DNA from: Chitinophaga ginsengisoli
GTDB taxonomy: Bacteria; Bacteroidota; Bacteroidia; Chitinophagales; Chitinophagaceae
DNA: 64,000 bases
Direction of reading: 5' to 3'
Assembly: GCF_003014595.1 (NCBI RefSeq)
Contig: NZ_PYGK01000004.1
Location: 310,001 to 374,000, forward strand
Part shown: piece by piece, positions 16,581 to 26,212 of the stretch
Layout of the letters: each line of letters starts with the position of its first letter
How positions within the stretch are numbered: position 1 is the stretch's first letter
Notes under the pieces: generated by a model
Database searches by the model: none
Seen by the model: only the letters and a program-made list of their open reading frames with translations
Told to the model about the DNA's origin: nothing
Position numbers and translations under genes: made by a program

Positions 16581-19500
16581 ATGAATCGAATTGCCATTGC
16601 ATTATTGAAAACTTTGTCGCCGGTATTTTTTTTTGTATCAACAGCAATAGCACAAAAAGGATATATCTACGTACATGTCAGCGCATTAAATGAAGAATCG
16701 TCTCCTGATTTTCAGTTCACTATGAATGGAGGCCCTACGGTCATTCCTGACTTTTACCTGAATGATCAGCCGTTTATGTCCGACCGTACCTATGATATAG
16801 GTGCCAGTCATGGCATTACTGCTAACGGGCTGGGAGACGGAGAGTTATGGGCTTCATTGGAAACTTCCGGAGATATTTATCACAGGACAGCTGGCAGCAG
16901 CCAGTGGACGGCCACCGGATTGACGGGTACCTCGCTGGATGGCGCAGGGCCCGGACAGTTTGTTAGCGTAGATCCTAACGGCAACGCATACTTCTTTGAT
17001 GGTAGTAATCAGCAACTTATATACACGCCAACTGCACATGGTGGTCTGAAAGCAACAGATATTACGTATGGTGCCGGACGTATTGCAGTCGTGACGGACG
17101 ATGGCAGTATCTGGAAAAATGACGCAGTAGCAGCGCCTTATACGGATGCCTGGACAGTACTGGCGTCTGCAGGTACTGGTGCCAGCCGGTTGGACATATT
17201 ACCTTCGTCCGGACAGCTTGTTTATTACAGCACCAGCGGTACTGTATTTACATTACCATTTACAGGAGGAGCAGCCACTAATATTGGCAGTCCTGGTGCG
17301 ACAGATGTTGCGTTTGACGATGATGGAACCATCTATGCCAATGGTTATAAATGGGGCGGGGGCTTTACCTGGATACCCGATGCAACAGTTAATACCTTCT
17401 TCAGCCATATTACTGCTGGTCCTGCGGGCCAGGCATGGTGTACATCTGTAGCAACTTATACTGCGGGAACAATTTATGCGCGCACATCTCAGGGTATCTG
17501 GATAGATGATGAAAGGCCGCGTCTTCCTGATAAAGGAAATGGAATTATACTGCCTGTGGATGCAGGTAGTTATACGTTGTCCGCAATAACCCCTGCAGGC
17601 TGGAACCTTGAAAGCATCACACTATATGATCCTGCAAATAATTCAACTGCATCCATCAGCACTGCACAGGCTAACATCAATGTAACAGCAGGAGAAGTGG
17701 TGCATGTTGTGGTACGTGAAGCATTGCTGGCGCCAATAGCCATATCGCAGGCCTGTGGTGTGATATCGACAGAAGATTTTGGTACGGCAGCAACAGCCCC
17801 TGTTGTTACTACATCTTATCACTATCAGAATAACAACAATATTGGTGATGGTTACTATGCCATCGCTACAGCAGACAATACCGGAACACTGACGGACCAT
17901 ACTACCAGCACGGGTAATATGATGCTGGTGAATGGTACTGCGCAGAAAGAAGTTTTTTATCGAAAAAGGCTGACCAACCTGCTTCCCGGACAACCTTACA
18001 AGCTGAGTTTCTGGGTGGCGAATACCAATCCCGCGGCGCCTGTTAAGCCGGATGTCCTTGCTGGACTGGCGGGTACAGATGGTGTTGTGATCTCTTCTTT
18101 CAGCACAGGAGCTGTGACCAGCAGCAGCTGGACAGCATATACATTTACATTTAATGCGCCTGGCAATACTGCTGATATCTTCCTGCAGAATAATGCCAGT
18201 GGCAGCAACGGGAACGATCTCGCCCTGGACGATATCTCCATCATTCCTATGGCAGGGGTACTGCCTTCCAGCACGCTAACACCTGCAACACCGGGTATAT
18301 GTGCAGGCACGGCCTGTATCATCGCGAATTCTACCGCCGGAGGTGTATGGTCCACCAATAATGCCACGGCAGCTACTGTAGATGCTACAGGGAAAATAAC
18401 AGCGGTAAGCGAAGGATATGCAGATATCACCTATGCTGTGACAGATGCTACAGGATGCCAGGCTACCGCTATTACTACCATGACAATATATGGGCGGCCA
18501 ACTGTTACTGCAACAGCAGGCAGCACCAGCATTTGCGCAGGAGACTCCCTGAGCTTGTCTGCAACAGCGGGTAATACACTGCCCCCTTATACTTATCAAT
18601 GGTCATCCTTACCTGCTACCGGTGGAACTTTTACCGATGACAAGGCGCAGAACACTACCGCAGTTCCTGCTTCTGCCGGAAGCAGTTATACATATGTTGT
18701 TGCTGCGGTTGACGGGCGCGGATGCACATCTTCAGCTGCTACCGCCCTTGTGACTGTTAATGCATTGCCTGTTGCTACTATCAGCTATCCGGCAGATAAT
18801 TGTGCCGCAGGTATCGCTACTGTAACCCAGACCGGTACAACAGGTGGTACATACAGTGGTACTGCCGGATTGATCATTGATGCGGCTACCGGTATCATTG
18901 ACCTGCAGAAAAGTACAACAGGTATACATACTATCACATATACATTCACTGACGGACAGTGTACGAATACAGCTACTGCGACTATCAATATTCATGGTCT
19001 GCCCTTAATTGCCGCTATTACCGGTGGTCCTGTAGTATGCGAAGGACAAAAGATAACCCTGAACAACACTACTGCAACCGGTACATGGAGCAGTGACAAT
19101 ACAGGCATTGCTACAATAGATGCTGCTGGTACAGTAACTGGTATAACAGCAGGAACAGCGGTGGTGAGTTATACCGTAACAGATAATTATGGCTGTACCA
19201 ACGCTACAGATATCAGCATCATAGTAAACGCGTTACCAAGGGCAACGATTGCCTACGGACGTGCGGTATACTGTTATACAGGTACTGCTGATATCATTCA
19301 GACCGGCACTACCGGTGGTACATTCAGCGCCGGCGCCGGACTGGCCATTGATGCACGGACAGGACAATTGGATCTCGCTGCCAGTGTACCCGGTGTGTAT
19401 ACAGTAAACTATGCGTTCACAAATGGTTCATGCGCGAATACGACAACAACAACAGTGACAGTAGAAGGAAAGCCCGTTGTAGCGCCTATCACGGGAGTCA

Positions 19501-21053
19501 ATATGATATGTGTTGATAGTCGGGGCACTACCCTGAGCAACGCCACCAGCGGTGGTGTATGGAGCAGCAGCGATGCCAGTGTATTGGTGATAGATGCAGT
19601 CGGGCATGCCACCGGAATAGCACCCGGTACAGCTGTTGTCAGCTATGAGATCACTTCTCCCAATGGCTGCACTAATAAAACAGATTTCACAATGGTGATG
19701 CCGCCATTGCCGACATTCACTGCATCAAGCACTCCCGCTTCCTGTAGTTATGGTAGTGATGGAAGTATCATTGTACAATCGTCAGGCAATAATTATACAT
19801 ACGCTTTGAACGGTGGCGACTGGAAAACAGAGAATACCTTTTCCAATCTAAAAGCAGGTGATTACAGCGTACAGGTGACGGATGAGAAGAGTTGTATATC
19901 AGCGCCGGAAATCGTTACCGTATCAGCCCCTGCTGCTATAGGGCTGATCGTAACACCAAAAGATATCACCTGCCACGGTGAAAATTCAGGCTCTCTTGCA
20001 CTGAATGCCGTAGGTGGTACACCGCCTTACCGTATAGCATGGAGCACCGGTGCCAGCAGCATTAAGATCGCTAATCTGCCGGCCGGCAACTATAGTGTAA
20101 CAGTGACAGATAAGAACGGATGTACATCATCTGTCAATGTATCACTGACAGAGTTATTTCCTGTATTCCTTGTCGACGCTCCTGTAAAAAAAGATGGCGG
20201 TTTACTGACCATTACAGGAAAGGCAATGCCACGTGCTGATATCCTGGTGACTTATCCTGATGGCAGTATTACTACAACACATACAGATAGTAAGGGTAAT
20301 TTCAGTACACTTTCTCCGGATGTAGTGGGTACAGGAACAATTACCATTGCGGTAACCGATCCTTACACAAAAGGCACCTGCTCAAAAAGCATTCACTACA
20401 GCAACAGTACTGTTGCTGACCTGTCTATCATTAAGAGCATTGCCATTGCAGATGCACCGACAATAGGAGATGAAGTGACCTTCACCATTACGGTGAACAA
20501 CAAGGGCCTGGATCATGCTACACGGGTTATTGTGACAGATGACATTTCCAATATGCTGGAAGATGTCGTGAACATTACTACTACTGGTGGTAATACTACA
20601 TTCAATACCCGTACACGACAGGTGGTATGGACGATTGATGCGGTCTATGTAAATAAACCTTTGCAGTTATCATTCACTACACGTATTACAAGAGGTGGAT
20701 GGCTGGAGAATACCGCCGTTGTATCCGGTCAGGAAACAGATCCTGATCCGGATAATAATACTGCAAGCACCAAGCCGGTGGAGGTTTCTCCTGATCTCTA
20801 TATTCCTAATGTGGTAACAGCCAATGGCGACGGTAAGAACGATTATTTCATTGTGAGAGGAATAGAACAGTATCCGGGTTCTGTACTTGAAATATATAAC
20901 CGTTGGGGCAATCAGGTATATTACTCCGGTAACTATAGTAACAACTGGGGTGGCGCAGGATTATCCGCAGGGATCTATTATTATGTGTTGAAGATCAATA
21001 TGTCCCGTGCTGTAAAAGTATATAAGGGATACATAGAGCTGATCCAAAAATAA
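16581..21053 (+). CDS. Very large T9SS cargo with Ig-like, SprB and DUF11 repeats and a gliding-motility type C-terminal domain
   Basis: 1490 residues, secreted through the type IX system. The signal peptide is at about 1-25 (FFFVSTAIAQ). The N-terminal third reads as repeated short blades (DVAFDDDGTIYANGYKWG), suggesting a beta-propeller. A carbohydrate-binding-like sandwich covers about 390-560. Several bacterial Ig-like (Big_2) and PKD-like units follow (GVWSTNNATAATVDATGKIT, GTAVVSYTVTDNYGCTN and relatives), then two SprB repeats (GSDGSIIVQSSG, GGTPPYRIAWSTG), a DUF11 unit (SIAIADAPTIGDEVTFTITV) and the C-terminal type-B sorting domain (PNVVTANGDGKNDYFIVRG, LEIYNRWGNQVY, GIYYYVLKI). It is probably a surface adhesin. 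The ATG at 16581 is preferred over 16542 because the signal peptide starts there. The PorP/SprF-like gene follows after 4 bp. Confidence 0.9.
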   Translation: MNRIAIALLKTLSPVFFFVSTAIAQKGYIYVHVSALNEESSPDFQFTMNGGPTVIPDFYLNDQPFMSDRTYDIGASHGITANGLGDGELWASLETSGDIYHRTAGSSQWTATGLTGTSLDGAGPGQFVSVDPNGNAYFFDGSNQQLIYTPTAHGGLKATDITYGAGRIAVVTDDGSIWKNDAVAAPYTDAWTVLASAGTGASRLDILPSSGQLVYYSTSGTVFTLPFTGGAATNIGSPGATDVAFDDDGTIYANGYKWGGGFTWIPDATVNTFFSHITAGPAGQAWCTSVATYTAGTIYARTSQGIWIDDERPRLPDKGNGIILPVDAGSYTLSAITPAGWNLESITLYDPANNSTASISTAQANINVTAGEVVHVVVREALLAPIAISQACGVISTEDFGTAATAPVVTTSYHYQNNNNIGDGYYAIATADNTGTLTDHTTSTGNMMLVNGTAQKEVFYRKRLTNLLPGQPYKLSFWVANTNPAAPVKPDVLAGLAGTDGVVISSFSTGAVTSSSWTAYTFTFNAPGNTADIFLQNNASGSNGNDLALDDISIIPMAGVLPSSTLTPATPGICAGTACIIANSTAGGVWSTNNATAATVDATGKITAVSEGYADITYAVTDATGCQATAITTMTIYGRPTVTATAGSTSICAGDSLSLSATAGNTLPPYTYQWSSLPATGGTFTDDKAQNTTAVPASAGSSYTYVVAAVDGRGCTSSAATALVTVNALPVATISYPADNCAAGIATVTQTGTTGGTYSGTAGLIIDAATGIIDLQKSTTGIHTITYTFTDGQCTNTATATINIHGLPLIAAITGGPVVCEGQKITLNNTTATGTWSSDNTGIATIDAAGTVTGITAGTAVVSYTVTDNYGCTNATDISIIVNALPRATIAYGRAVYCYTGTADIIQTGTTGGTFSAGAGLAIDARTGQLDLAASVPGVYTVNYAFTNGSCANTTTTTVTVEGKPVVAPITGVNMICVDSRGTTLSNATSGGVWSSSDASVLVIDAVGHATGIAPGTAVVSYEITSPNGCTNKTDFTMVMPPLPTFTASSTPASCSYGSDGSIIVQSSGNNYTYALNGGDWKTENTFSNLKAGDYSVQVTDEKSCISAPEIVTVSAPAAIGLIVTPKDITCHGENSGSLALNAVGGTPPYRIAWSTGASSIKIANLPAGNYSVTVTDKNGCTSSVNVSLTELFPVFLVDAPVKKDGGLLTITGKAMPRADILVTYPDGSITTTHTDSKGNFSTLSPDVVGTGTITIAVTDPYTKGTCSKSIHYSNSTVADLSIIKSIAIADAPTIGDEVTFTITVNNKGLDHATRVIVTDDISNMLEDVVNITTTGGNTTFNTRTRQVVWTIDAVYVNKPLQLSFTTRITRGGWLENTAVVSGQETDPDPDNNTASTKPVEVSPDLYIPNVVTANGDGKNDYFIVRGIEQYPGSVLEIYNRWGNQVYYSGNYSNNWGGAGLSAGIYYYVLKINMSRAVKVYKGYIELIQK

Positions 21054-21057
21054 TGTT

Positions 21058-22050
21058 ATGAAAAGTGGTTGCTTACTGTTCATCTTTCTGCTACTGACCT
21101 GCATGGCACAGGCACAGCAGGATGTGCAGTTCAGTCAGTATGTTTTTAATGGTCTGAGTGTAAATCCTGCTTATGCAGGATATAGGGAAGAGTTATACCT
21201 GCACAGTACCTACCGCCAGCAATGGGCCGGTTTCCAGGGTGCACCACAAACAGGTACTGTTGCATTGGATGGTGTTACTGATGTATACACTAAAAGGGTG
21301 GGACTAGGCGCACAGGCAACATGGGATCGTCTCGGTCCGCAGGAGTCTATTTCCCTGTATGGCTCTTATGCTTACCGTATACCTATGCCGAATGACAGCC
21401 GTTTGTGTATCGGTCTGGGTGTGGGCGTAACACAATATGCAGTAGATGGTAGTTCGCGTAAATATGTAGATGCAGACGATCCGGCATTGACACTGGGTAA
21501 ACAAAGTACACTTGTACCGGATGCGCGTTTCGGTATTTATTACAATACTTACAGGACCTTTATAGGCTTTTCCATTATGGACCTGTTCTCTGCCTATACC
21601 GGTGGTAAGATGTATTTTGGTAACGGCACACTGTATTCAACTTTACGTAAGTCCCGGCATATCTATCTCAGTGGTGGTACTGTGGTATATCTTTCAGATG
21701 ATATAAAACTGAAGCCTTCACTGATGATCAAAGAAGACCTGAAGGGACCTACCAATATCGACCTTAACGTGTTTGTATTATTGCAGGAGCGGCTGTGGCT
21801 GGGCGCTTCCTATCGTGCAGGTGTGAACCTGTGGGGAAAACCTGCGTTGACCTCATCGGTAGATCCAGGTACGGCTGTCAGCCTGATGACAGAAGTATTC
21901 ATATCAGATAATATGCGGCTGGGTTATTCCTATGATCTTTCTACAAATGGGATATCCAGCTACCAGAGAGGTTCTCATGAGTTATCCATCGGTATTTTAT
22001 TTCCACACAATAATAAAGTGGACAATACAAGATGTCCAAGGTATTTCTGA
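21058..22050 (+). CDS. PorP/SprF-family T9SS outer-membrane protein
   Basis: 330 residues with a signal peptide (MKSGCLLFIFLLLTCMAQAQ). The opening QQDVQFSQYVFNGLSVNPAYAG and HSTYRQQWAGFQGAPQT are the hallmark of the family; the rest is a beta barrel. PorP/SprF proteins partner with cargo carrying a type-B C-terminal sorting domain and help hold it at the surface. It lies 4 bp after such a cargo gene, so this is a dedicated pair. The core T9SS machinery (GldK-N, SprA, PorV) is not in the window. Confidence 0.95.
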   Translation: MKSGCLLFIFLLLTCMAQAQQDVQFSQYVFNGLSVNPAYAGYREELYLHSTYRQQWAGFQGAPQTGTVALDGVTDVYTKRVGLGAQATWDRLGPQESISLYGSYAYRIPMPNDSRLCIGLGVGVTQYAVDGSSRKYVDADDPALTLGKQSTLVPDARFGIYYNTYRTFIGFSIMDLFSAYTGGKMYFGNGTLYSTLRKSRHIYLSGGTVVYLSDDIKLKPSLMIKEDLKGPTNIDLNVFVLLQERLWLGASYRAGVNLWGKPALTSSVDPGTAVSLMTEVFISDNMRLGYSYDLSTNGISSYQRGSHELSIGILFPHNNKVDNTRCPRYF

Positions 22051-22112
22051 TAACCCTTGATTTGTCCTATAAAATCCGCAGTTAATCCTATTGCAGCAAA
22101 ATGCTTCCTGCG

Positions 22113-22120
22113 TACTTTTA
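22113..22120 (+). promoter_or_regulatory. Candidate -7 box directly in front of the flavin oxidoreductase start
   Basis: TACTTTTA resembles the Bacteroidota TAnnTTTG box and ends only four bases before the ATG at 22125. If used, the transcript would start at or next to the start codon and be leaderless. A degenerate copy of this upstream sequence occurs at 23700-23765. Confidence 0.4.
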
Positions 22121-22124
22121 TTGC

Positions 22125-23042
22125 ATGAAGAATATACAGCAATTAGACGTCGCCATTGTAGGCGGAGCATCAGCGGGGCTTGCCGCCGCATTAATACTTG
22201 GTCGCTCTATACGTAAAACAGTAGTATTCGACACAGGTGAACCACGTAACAAACCGGCAGCACGTGCACATAATGTATTTACACGGGACGGTGTATCACC
22301 GTTAGAGATCCTTCACATTGGAAGGGAACAGCTGAAAGCATATCCATCTGTTACGATCGCGCAGGACAAAGTGATCTCGGCTGCGAAAGAAGAGGGTGGT
22401 TTCCGGCTGGAAACTGCATCAGGAGAGAGCTATATCGCCCGTAAGGTGATTCTGGCTACAGGCGTAAAGGATATTCTGCCGGAGATAAAAGGTATTCATG
22501 CTTTATGGGGAGATAAGGTGGTCCATTGCCCTTATTGTCATGGGTGGGAAATGAAGGATACGCCTATGGCACTGATCGGTAATGATGATATGGCTTATCA
22601 TCTGATTACCACGATCTATAATCTGAACAAAGACCTGACTGTATTTACCAACGGGCAATGCGCATTTTCTGCCGAACAGCAGGCAAAGTTACAGCAACGC
22701 GGTATTGGACTGATAGAAACACCCGTAACGGCAGTGGAAGATGCTGCAGATGGTATCAGGTTGATACTGGCAGATGGAATGGTACATCATAAGCATGGCG
22801 CTTATGTCAGGGCTGTTCGCATGGAGTATCATACAGCGTTGGCTGTTCAGCTGGGATGTGAACTGGAGGAAGCGGGCTCTGTTAAAGTAGATGAGTTTCA
22901 GCAGACAACTATACCGGGTGTTTTTGCTGCCGGCGATGTGGCCCATCCCATGTTTCACCAGGTGATGGCTGCGGCCGCAGGTGGCCTCAAGGCAGGCGGT
23001 ATGTGCAATGGGCAGATGGTGGCGGAAGATTTTGAGAAATAG
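22125..23042 (+). CDS. Thioredoxin-reductase-like FAD/NAD(P) oxidoreductase
   Basis: 305 residues. FAD-binding start LDVAIVGGASAGLAAALILG, a redox-active pair in HCPYCHGWE, and the C-terminal FAD motif TTIPGVFAAGDVAHP. The protein is the length of thioredoxin reductase, but its CPYC motif and variable NADPH loop (IGNDDMAYHL) differ from classical TrxB (CATC), as in the group of small pyridine-nucleotide disulfide oxidoreductases found next to MarR-type regulators. The ATG at 22125 is preferred over 22101. The MarR gene follows 35 bp downstream on the same strand and probably senses the same stress, for example oxidative or antibiotic. The exact substrate is unknown. Confidence 0.88.
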   Translation: MKNIQQLDVAIVGGASAGLAAALILGRSIRKTVVFDTGEPRNKPAARAHNVFTRDGVSPLEILHIGREQLKAYPSVTIAQDKVISAAKEEGGFRLETASGESYIARKVILATGVKDILPEIKGIHALWGDKVVHCPYCHGWEMKDTPMALIGNDDMAYHLITTIYNLNKDLTVFTNGQCAFSAEQQAKLQQRGIGLIETPVTAVEDAADGIRLILADGMVHHKHGAYVRAVRMEYHTALAVQLGCELEEAGSVKVDEFQQTTIPGVFAAGDVAHPMFHQVMAAAAGGLKAGGMCNGQMVAEDFEK

Positions 23043-23077
23043 TTGTAGGTTTAACTATTTAATGATTACTTTAGCAT

Positions 23078-23527
23078 GTGAAATCACCTGAAGATATTGT
23101 TCATATAAAGGCATTGGGAGAGGCTGTATCGGTTGTAAGAGACGCCATGCGGCATTTTGTACAACGTAGATTGCGGGAACAGAATATTGACCTCACCTTT
23201 GAAATGCTGCAGGTGATCAGCACATTGATGGAGCGTGGAGAGATCAATCAGCAGGAAATAGCGAACCTGTTGAACAAGGATAAGACGAGTATTACTTACC
23301 TGCTCGACAATCTTTCTAAAAGAGGACTGGTGCTGCGGGTAGAAGATCCCAACGACAGAAGGAATAAAATTATACACATGACGGAAGCAGGCCGGGAAGT
23401 AACCGACCTGCTCATCCCTATCATTCACGAATTACATGCACAAGTCAGCAAAGGGCTGTCTGCAGACTATATCAGGAACGTAACCAAATCATTACTAGTT
23501 ATTAAAAGCAATCTCGAAGAAGAGTAG
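23078..23527 (+). CDS. MarR-family transcription regulator
   Basis: 149 residues with a winged helix. DNA-binding helices are visible in MERGEINQQEIANLLNKDKT and SITYLLDNLSKRGLVLRVED, with the wing PNDRRNKIIHMTEAGREV. The start is a GTG at 23078; the overlapping ATG at 23076 meets TGA at once. Similar AT-rich stretches, GTTTAACTATTTAATGAT before the gene and GTTTAACTAATAATGAT after it, are candidate binding sites. It probably controls its own transcript and the flavin oxidoreductase before it. Confidence 0.92.
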   Translation: MKSPEDIVHIKALGEAVSVVRDAMRHFVQRRLREQNIDLTFEMLQVISTLMERGEINQQEIANLLNKDKTSITYLLDNLSKRGLVLRVEDPNDRRNKIIHMTEAGREVTDLLIPIIHELHAQVSKGLSADYIRNVTKSLLVIKSNLEEE

Positions 23528-23590
23528 CTTTTTTTTGACCTAATAGTTGAATGTTTAACTAATAATGATCTCAAGATTTTGTTACATACA

Positions 23591-23652
23591 GTGTAACAGT
23601 TGTAGGTTTTAAGTAGTGCACCGGAGTATTCCTATTCCGGTGTTTTCATTTA
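23591..23652 (+). terminator. First copy of a repeated hairpin unit (marR terminator)
   Basis: TGTAACAGTTGTAGGTTTTAAG leads into the hairpin CACCGGAGTATTCCTATTCCGGTG followed by TTTT. It terminates transcripts of the MarR gene. The inverted repeat GTTACA-TACAG-TGTAAC lies immediately before it, overlapping its 5' end. Confidence 0.7.
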
Positions 23653-23756
23653 TAAAAGGTCATAATATCTGTGAGAATGAAATGGTTTTGATAAAAAACC
23701 GCGATTTGTCCAATAAAATCCAGCTTTCGTACAGTGACGATACAAAAATGCTCGCT

Positions 23757-23764
23757 TACTTTTG
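23757..23764 (+). promoter_or_regulatory. Candidate promoter for a short transcript between the two hairpin units
   Basis: TACTTTTG fits the Bacteroidota -7 box. The preceding 60 bp (GATTTGTCCAATAAAATCC, then AAAATGCTCGCTTAC) resemble the region upstream of the flavin oxidoreductase gene at 22058-22125. With the hairpin at 23801-23845 it would give an RNA of roughly 75-80 nt. Confidence 0.45.
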
Positions 23765-23770
23765 TAACAG

Positions 23771-23845
23771 AAAAATATTTGATTACAGATAATGTAACAG
23801 TTGTAGGTTTAAGCAGCACACCGGAATAGTCCTATTCCGGTGTTT
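23771..23845 (+). ncRNA. Possible small RNA ending in the second copy of the hairpin unit
   Basis: The unit repeats 23591-23652 closely: TGTAACAGTTGTAGGTTT, AAGCAGCACACCGG, then AATAGTCCTATTCCGGTG and TTTTT. A promoter-like TACTTTTG box lies just upstream and no gene on this strand needs a terminator here, because the next gene (phosphoketolase) converges. That makes a short structured transcript of about 75 nt plausible. No similarity to a known RNA family is recognised; a silent duplicate of the marR terminator is the alternative. Confidence 0.35.
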
Positions 23846-26212
23846 TTATTTTAGATCTTCCCACTTCCAGTTTTTGATATCGGGCATGTCTTCCAGGCAT
23901 TCCCGGATGTAGATACTATGCATACGTAGTTTATTTTCAAAAAGACTGATCACAGCATCACCTTTTTCCAGCGTCTTTTCTGTTCTTTCTATGGCTGCGA
24001 TGGCCAGATGAAAGCGGCTTATTTTGTTGAGCACCACCATATCGAATGGTGTGGTGGTAGTACCTTCTTCGATAAATCCTCTTACATGGAAGCGGGCCGG
24101 ATCGGGCCGTCCGTGTACCAGGTCGTGCACGATCCTCACATAGCCGTGAAAGGCAAATATTACCGGCGCATCATCTGTGAACAACTCCGTGAAAAGTGCA
24201 GTTTCCAGTCCGTGCGAATGATAGTCTTTCGGGGAAAGCGACATCAGGTCCACCACATTTACCACTCTCACCTTTAAGTCGGGAATATGCTTCCGAAGTA
24301 ACCATGCGGCTGCAATTGTTTCTAATGTAGGTACATCACCTGCACATGCAAGCACGACATCCGGTTTCTCATGATTGTCATTGCTGGCCCAATCCCAGAC
24401 GGATGCTCCCTGTGCACAGTGCGCTGTAGCCTGGGCAATGTTCAGCCATTGTAAAGCCGGTTGCTTGCCTGCCACAACAAGGTTGACATAATTTTTACTC
24501 TTCAGGCAATGATCCATCACCGATAAGAGGCAGTTGGCATCCGGGGGCAGGTAAATGCGGATGACGGAACTCTTTTTATTCACGACGGTATCAATGAACC
24601 CAGGTCCCTGATGACTGTACCCATTATGGTCCTGTCGCCAGCTATGAGAGGTGATCAGGTAGTTGAGTGAGGGGAGATCATTCCTCCAGGGGATTTCCAG
24701 GCACATTTTCAGCCATTTCGCATGCTGGTTGAACATCGAGTCCACAATGGTAACAAAAGCCTCATAACAGGGAAATATGCCGTGTCTGCCCGTGAGTAGA
24801 TATCCTTCCAGCCATCCCTGGCAAAGGTGCTCACTTAGTACTTCCAGGACCCTGCCATCAGGAGAGAGATGGTCATCGTCGTCCAGCAGCGGTTCCATAA
24901 AACAGCGGTCCGTAGCTTCGAATACAGCATTCAGCCGGTTGGAGGTGGTTTCATCAGGACAGAACAGGCGGAAGTTGCTACTCTCAGCATTCAGTTTAAA
25001 GACGTCTCTCAGCATCTTTCCCAGTTCCCTTGTACATTCTGCAATAGTAACACCCGGCTTTGTCACTTCTACCGCATATAGGCTAAAGTCGGGCATGTCC
25101 AGTGGTTGCACCGTCTTTCCTCCATTGGCATAGGGATTTGCCCCCATGCGTTTATCGCCTGTAGGCGCCAGCTGTGCCAGTGAAGGCAGCAGGCGGCCCT
25201 CGGGGGTGAAGTGTGTTTCCGGTTTATAACTGCGCAACCATTGTTCCAGCAAGGCCAGCTGGTCCTGGTCTTCCTTTACATCCATCAGTGGCACCTGGTG
25301 GGAGCGGAAGGTGCCCTCTATACGTTTCCCTTTCCACATGACAGGGCCTGTCCATCCTTTGGGGGAACGTAATATGATCATTGGCCAGTGAAGGGATTCC
25401 GTGTGTTTCTTACTGCTTCTGGCATTGTCCTGTATCTCCCTGATCTGCTGATAAGCAGTATCCAGCGCAGCAGCCATTTCCTGGTGAACCTCCTCCGTCT
25501 CTTTTGCTTTTACAAACAGGGGCATATAACCATATCCTGCAAAAAGTGTAGCCAGTCTGGTGTCTGACATACGTCCCATTACAGTAGGCCCGGATATCTT
25601 GTAACCGTTCAGATGCAGTATAGGCAGTACCGCGCCGTCGCGTACCGGATTGAGAAAACTATTGAGTTTCCAGCTTCCCGCCAATGGTCCTGTTTCCGCT
25701 TCTCCGTCGCCCACCACACACGCGGTTATAAGATCGGGATTATCCATTACAGCCCCGGCAGCATGTGCGAGGGAATAGCCTAACTCCCCGCCTTCGTGTA
25801 TGGAGCCGGGTGTATGCGGGCTCACATGACTGGGAATACCGCCGGGAGAGGAGAACTGCCGGAAAAATTGTTTCAGGCCTTTCTCGTCTTGTGTGATATC
25901 AGGATAGGTTTCTGTATAAGTGCCTTCCATGTAAACATTGGCCATTACGGCCGGAGCGCCATGTCCGGGCCCGCATACAAACAGGATGCTGGCATTTGTA
26001 TCCCTGATCAGCCGGTTAAGATGTACATAGATGAAGTTGAGACCGGGAGAAGTACCCCAATGCCCTAGCAGACGGGGTTTAATGTGTTCGGGTAACAAGG
26101 GCTCTTTCAGTAATGGGTTAGCTTGCAGGTAGATCTGGGCGGCGGCGAGATAGTTGGATGCCTCCCAATAGGCATGCATATCATGGATCTGTTCAGGTGT
26201 GAGTATTGCCAT
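23846..26212 (-). CDS. xfp: Xylulose-5-phosphate/fructose-6-phosphate phosphoketolase
   Basis: 788 residues, thiamine-diphosphate enzyme that splits xylulose-5-P (and often fructose-6-P) with phosphate to acetyl-phosphate plus glyceraldehyde-3-P or erythrose-4-P. Visible landmarks are [40 protein letters not shown], the TDP-binding [21 protein letters not shown] stretch, and [20 protein letters not shown]. Length matches the family. The ATG at 26212 ([16 protein letters not shown]) is chosen; a start at 26275 would lie deep inside ackA. It overlaps the acetate kinase gene by 20 bp, so the two are coupled: acetyl-phosphate made here is turned into acetate and ATP by that kinase. Confidence 0.96.
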   Translation of the reverse strand: MAILTPEQIHDMHAYWEASNYLAAAQIYLQANPLLKEPLLPEHIKPRLLGHWGTSPGLNFIYVHLNRLIRDTNASILFVCGPGHGAPAVMANVYMEGTYTETYPDITQDEKGLKQFFRQFSSPGGIPSHVSPHTPGSIHEGGELGYSLAHAAGAVMDNPDLITACVVGDGEAETGPLAGSWKLNSFLNPVRDGAVLPILHLNGYKISGPTVMGRMSDTRLATLFAGYGYMPLFVKAKETEEVHQEMAAALDTAYQQIREIQDNARSSKKHTESLHWPMIILRSPKGWTGPVMWKGKRIEGTFRSHQVPLMDVKEDQDQLALLEQWLRSYKPETHFTPEGRLLPSLAQLAPTGDKRMGANPYANGGKTVQPLDMPDFSLYAVEVTKPGVTIAECTRELGKMLRDVFKLNAESSNFRLFCPDETTSNRLNAVFEATDRCFMEPLLDDDDHLSPDGRVLEVLSEHLCQGWLEGYLLTGRHGIFPCYEAFVTIVDSMFNQHAKWLKMCLEIPWRNDLPSLNYLITSHSWRQDHNGYSHQGPGFIDTVVNKKSSVIRIYLPPDANCLLSVMDHCLKSKNYVNLVVAGKQPALQWLNIAQATAHCAQGASVWDWASNDNHEKPDVVLACAGDVPTLETIAAAWLLRKHIPDLKVRVVNVVDLMSLSPKDYHSHGLETALFTELFTDDAPVIFAFHGYVRIVHDLVHGRPDPARFHVRGFIEEGTTTTPFDMVVLNKISRFHLAIAAIERTEKTLEKGDAVISLFENKLRMHSIYIRECLEDMPDIKNWKWEDLK

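Noticed and set aside
17643..19612. Several minus-strand frames inside the large T9SS cargo gene
   Set aside because: Composition reflects the antisense of Thr/Ala/Gly-rich codons; no start signals or homology; the plus-strand gene explains the region.
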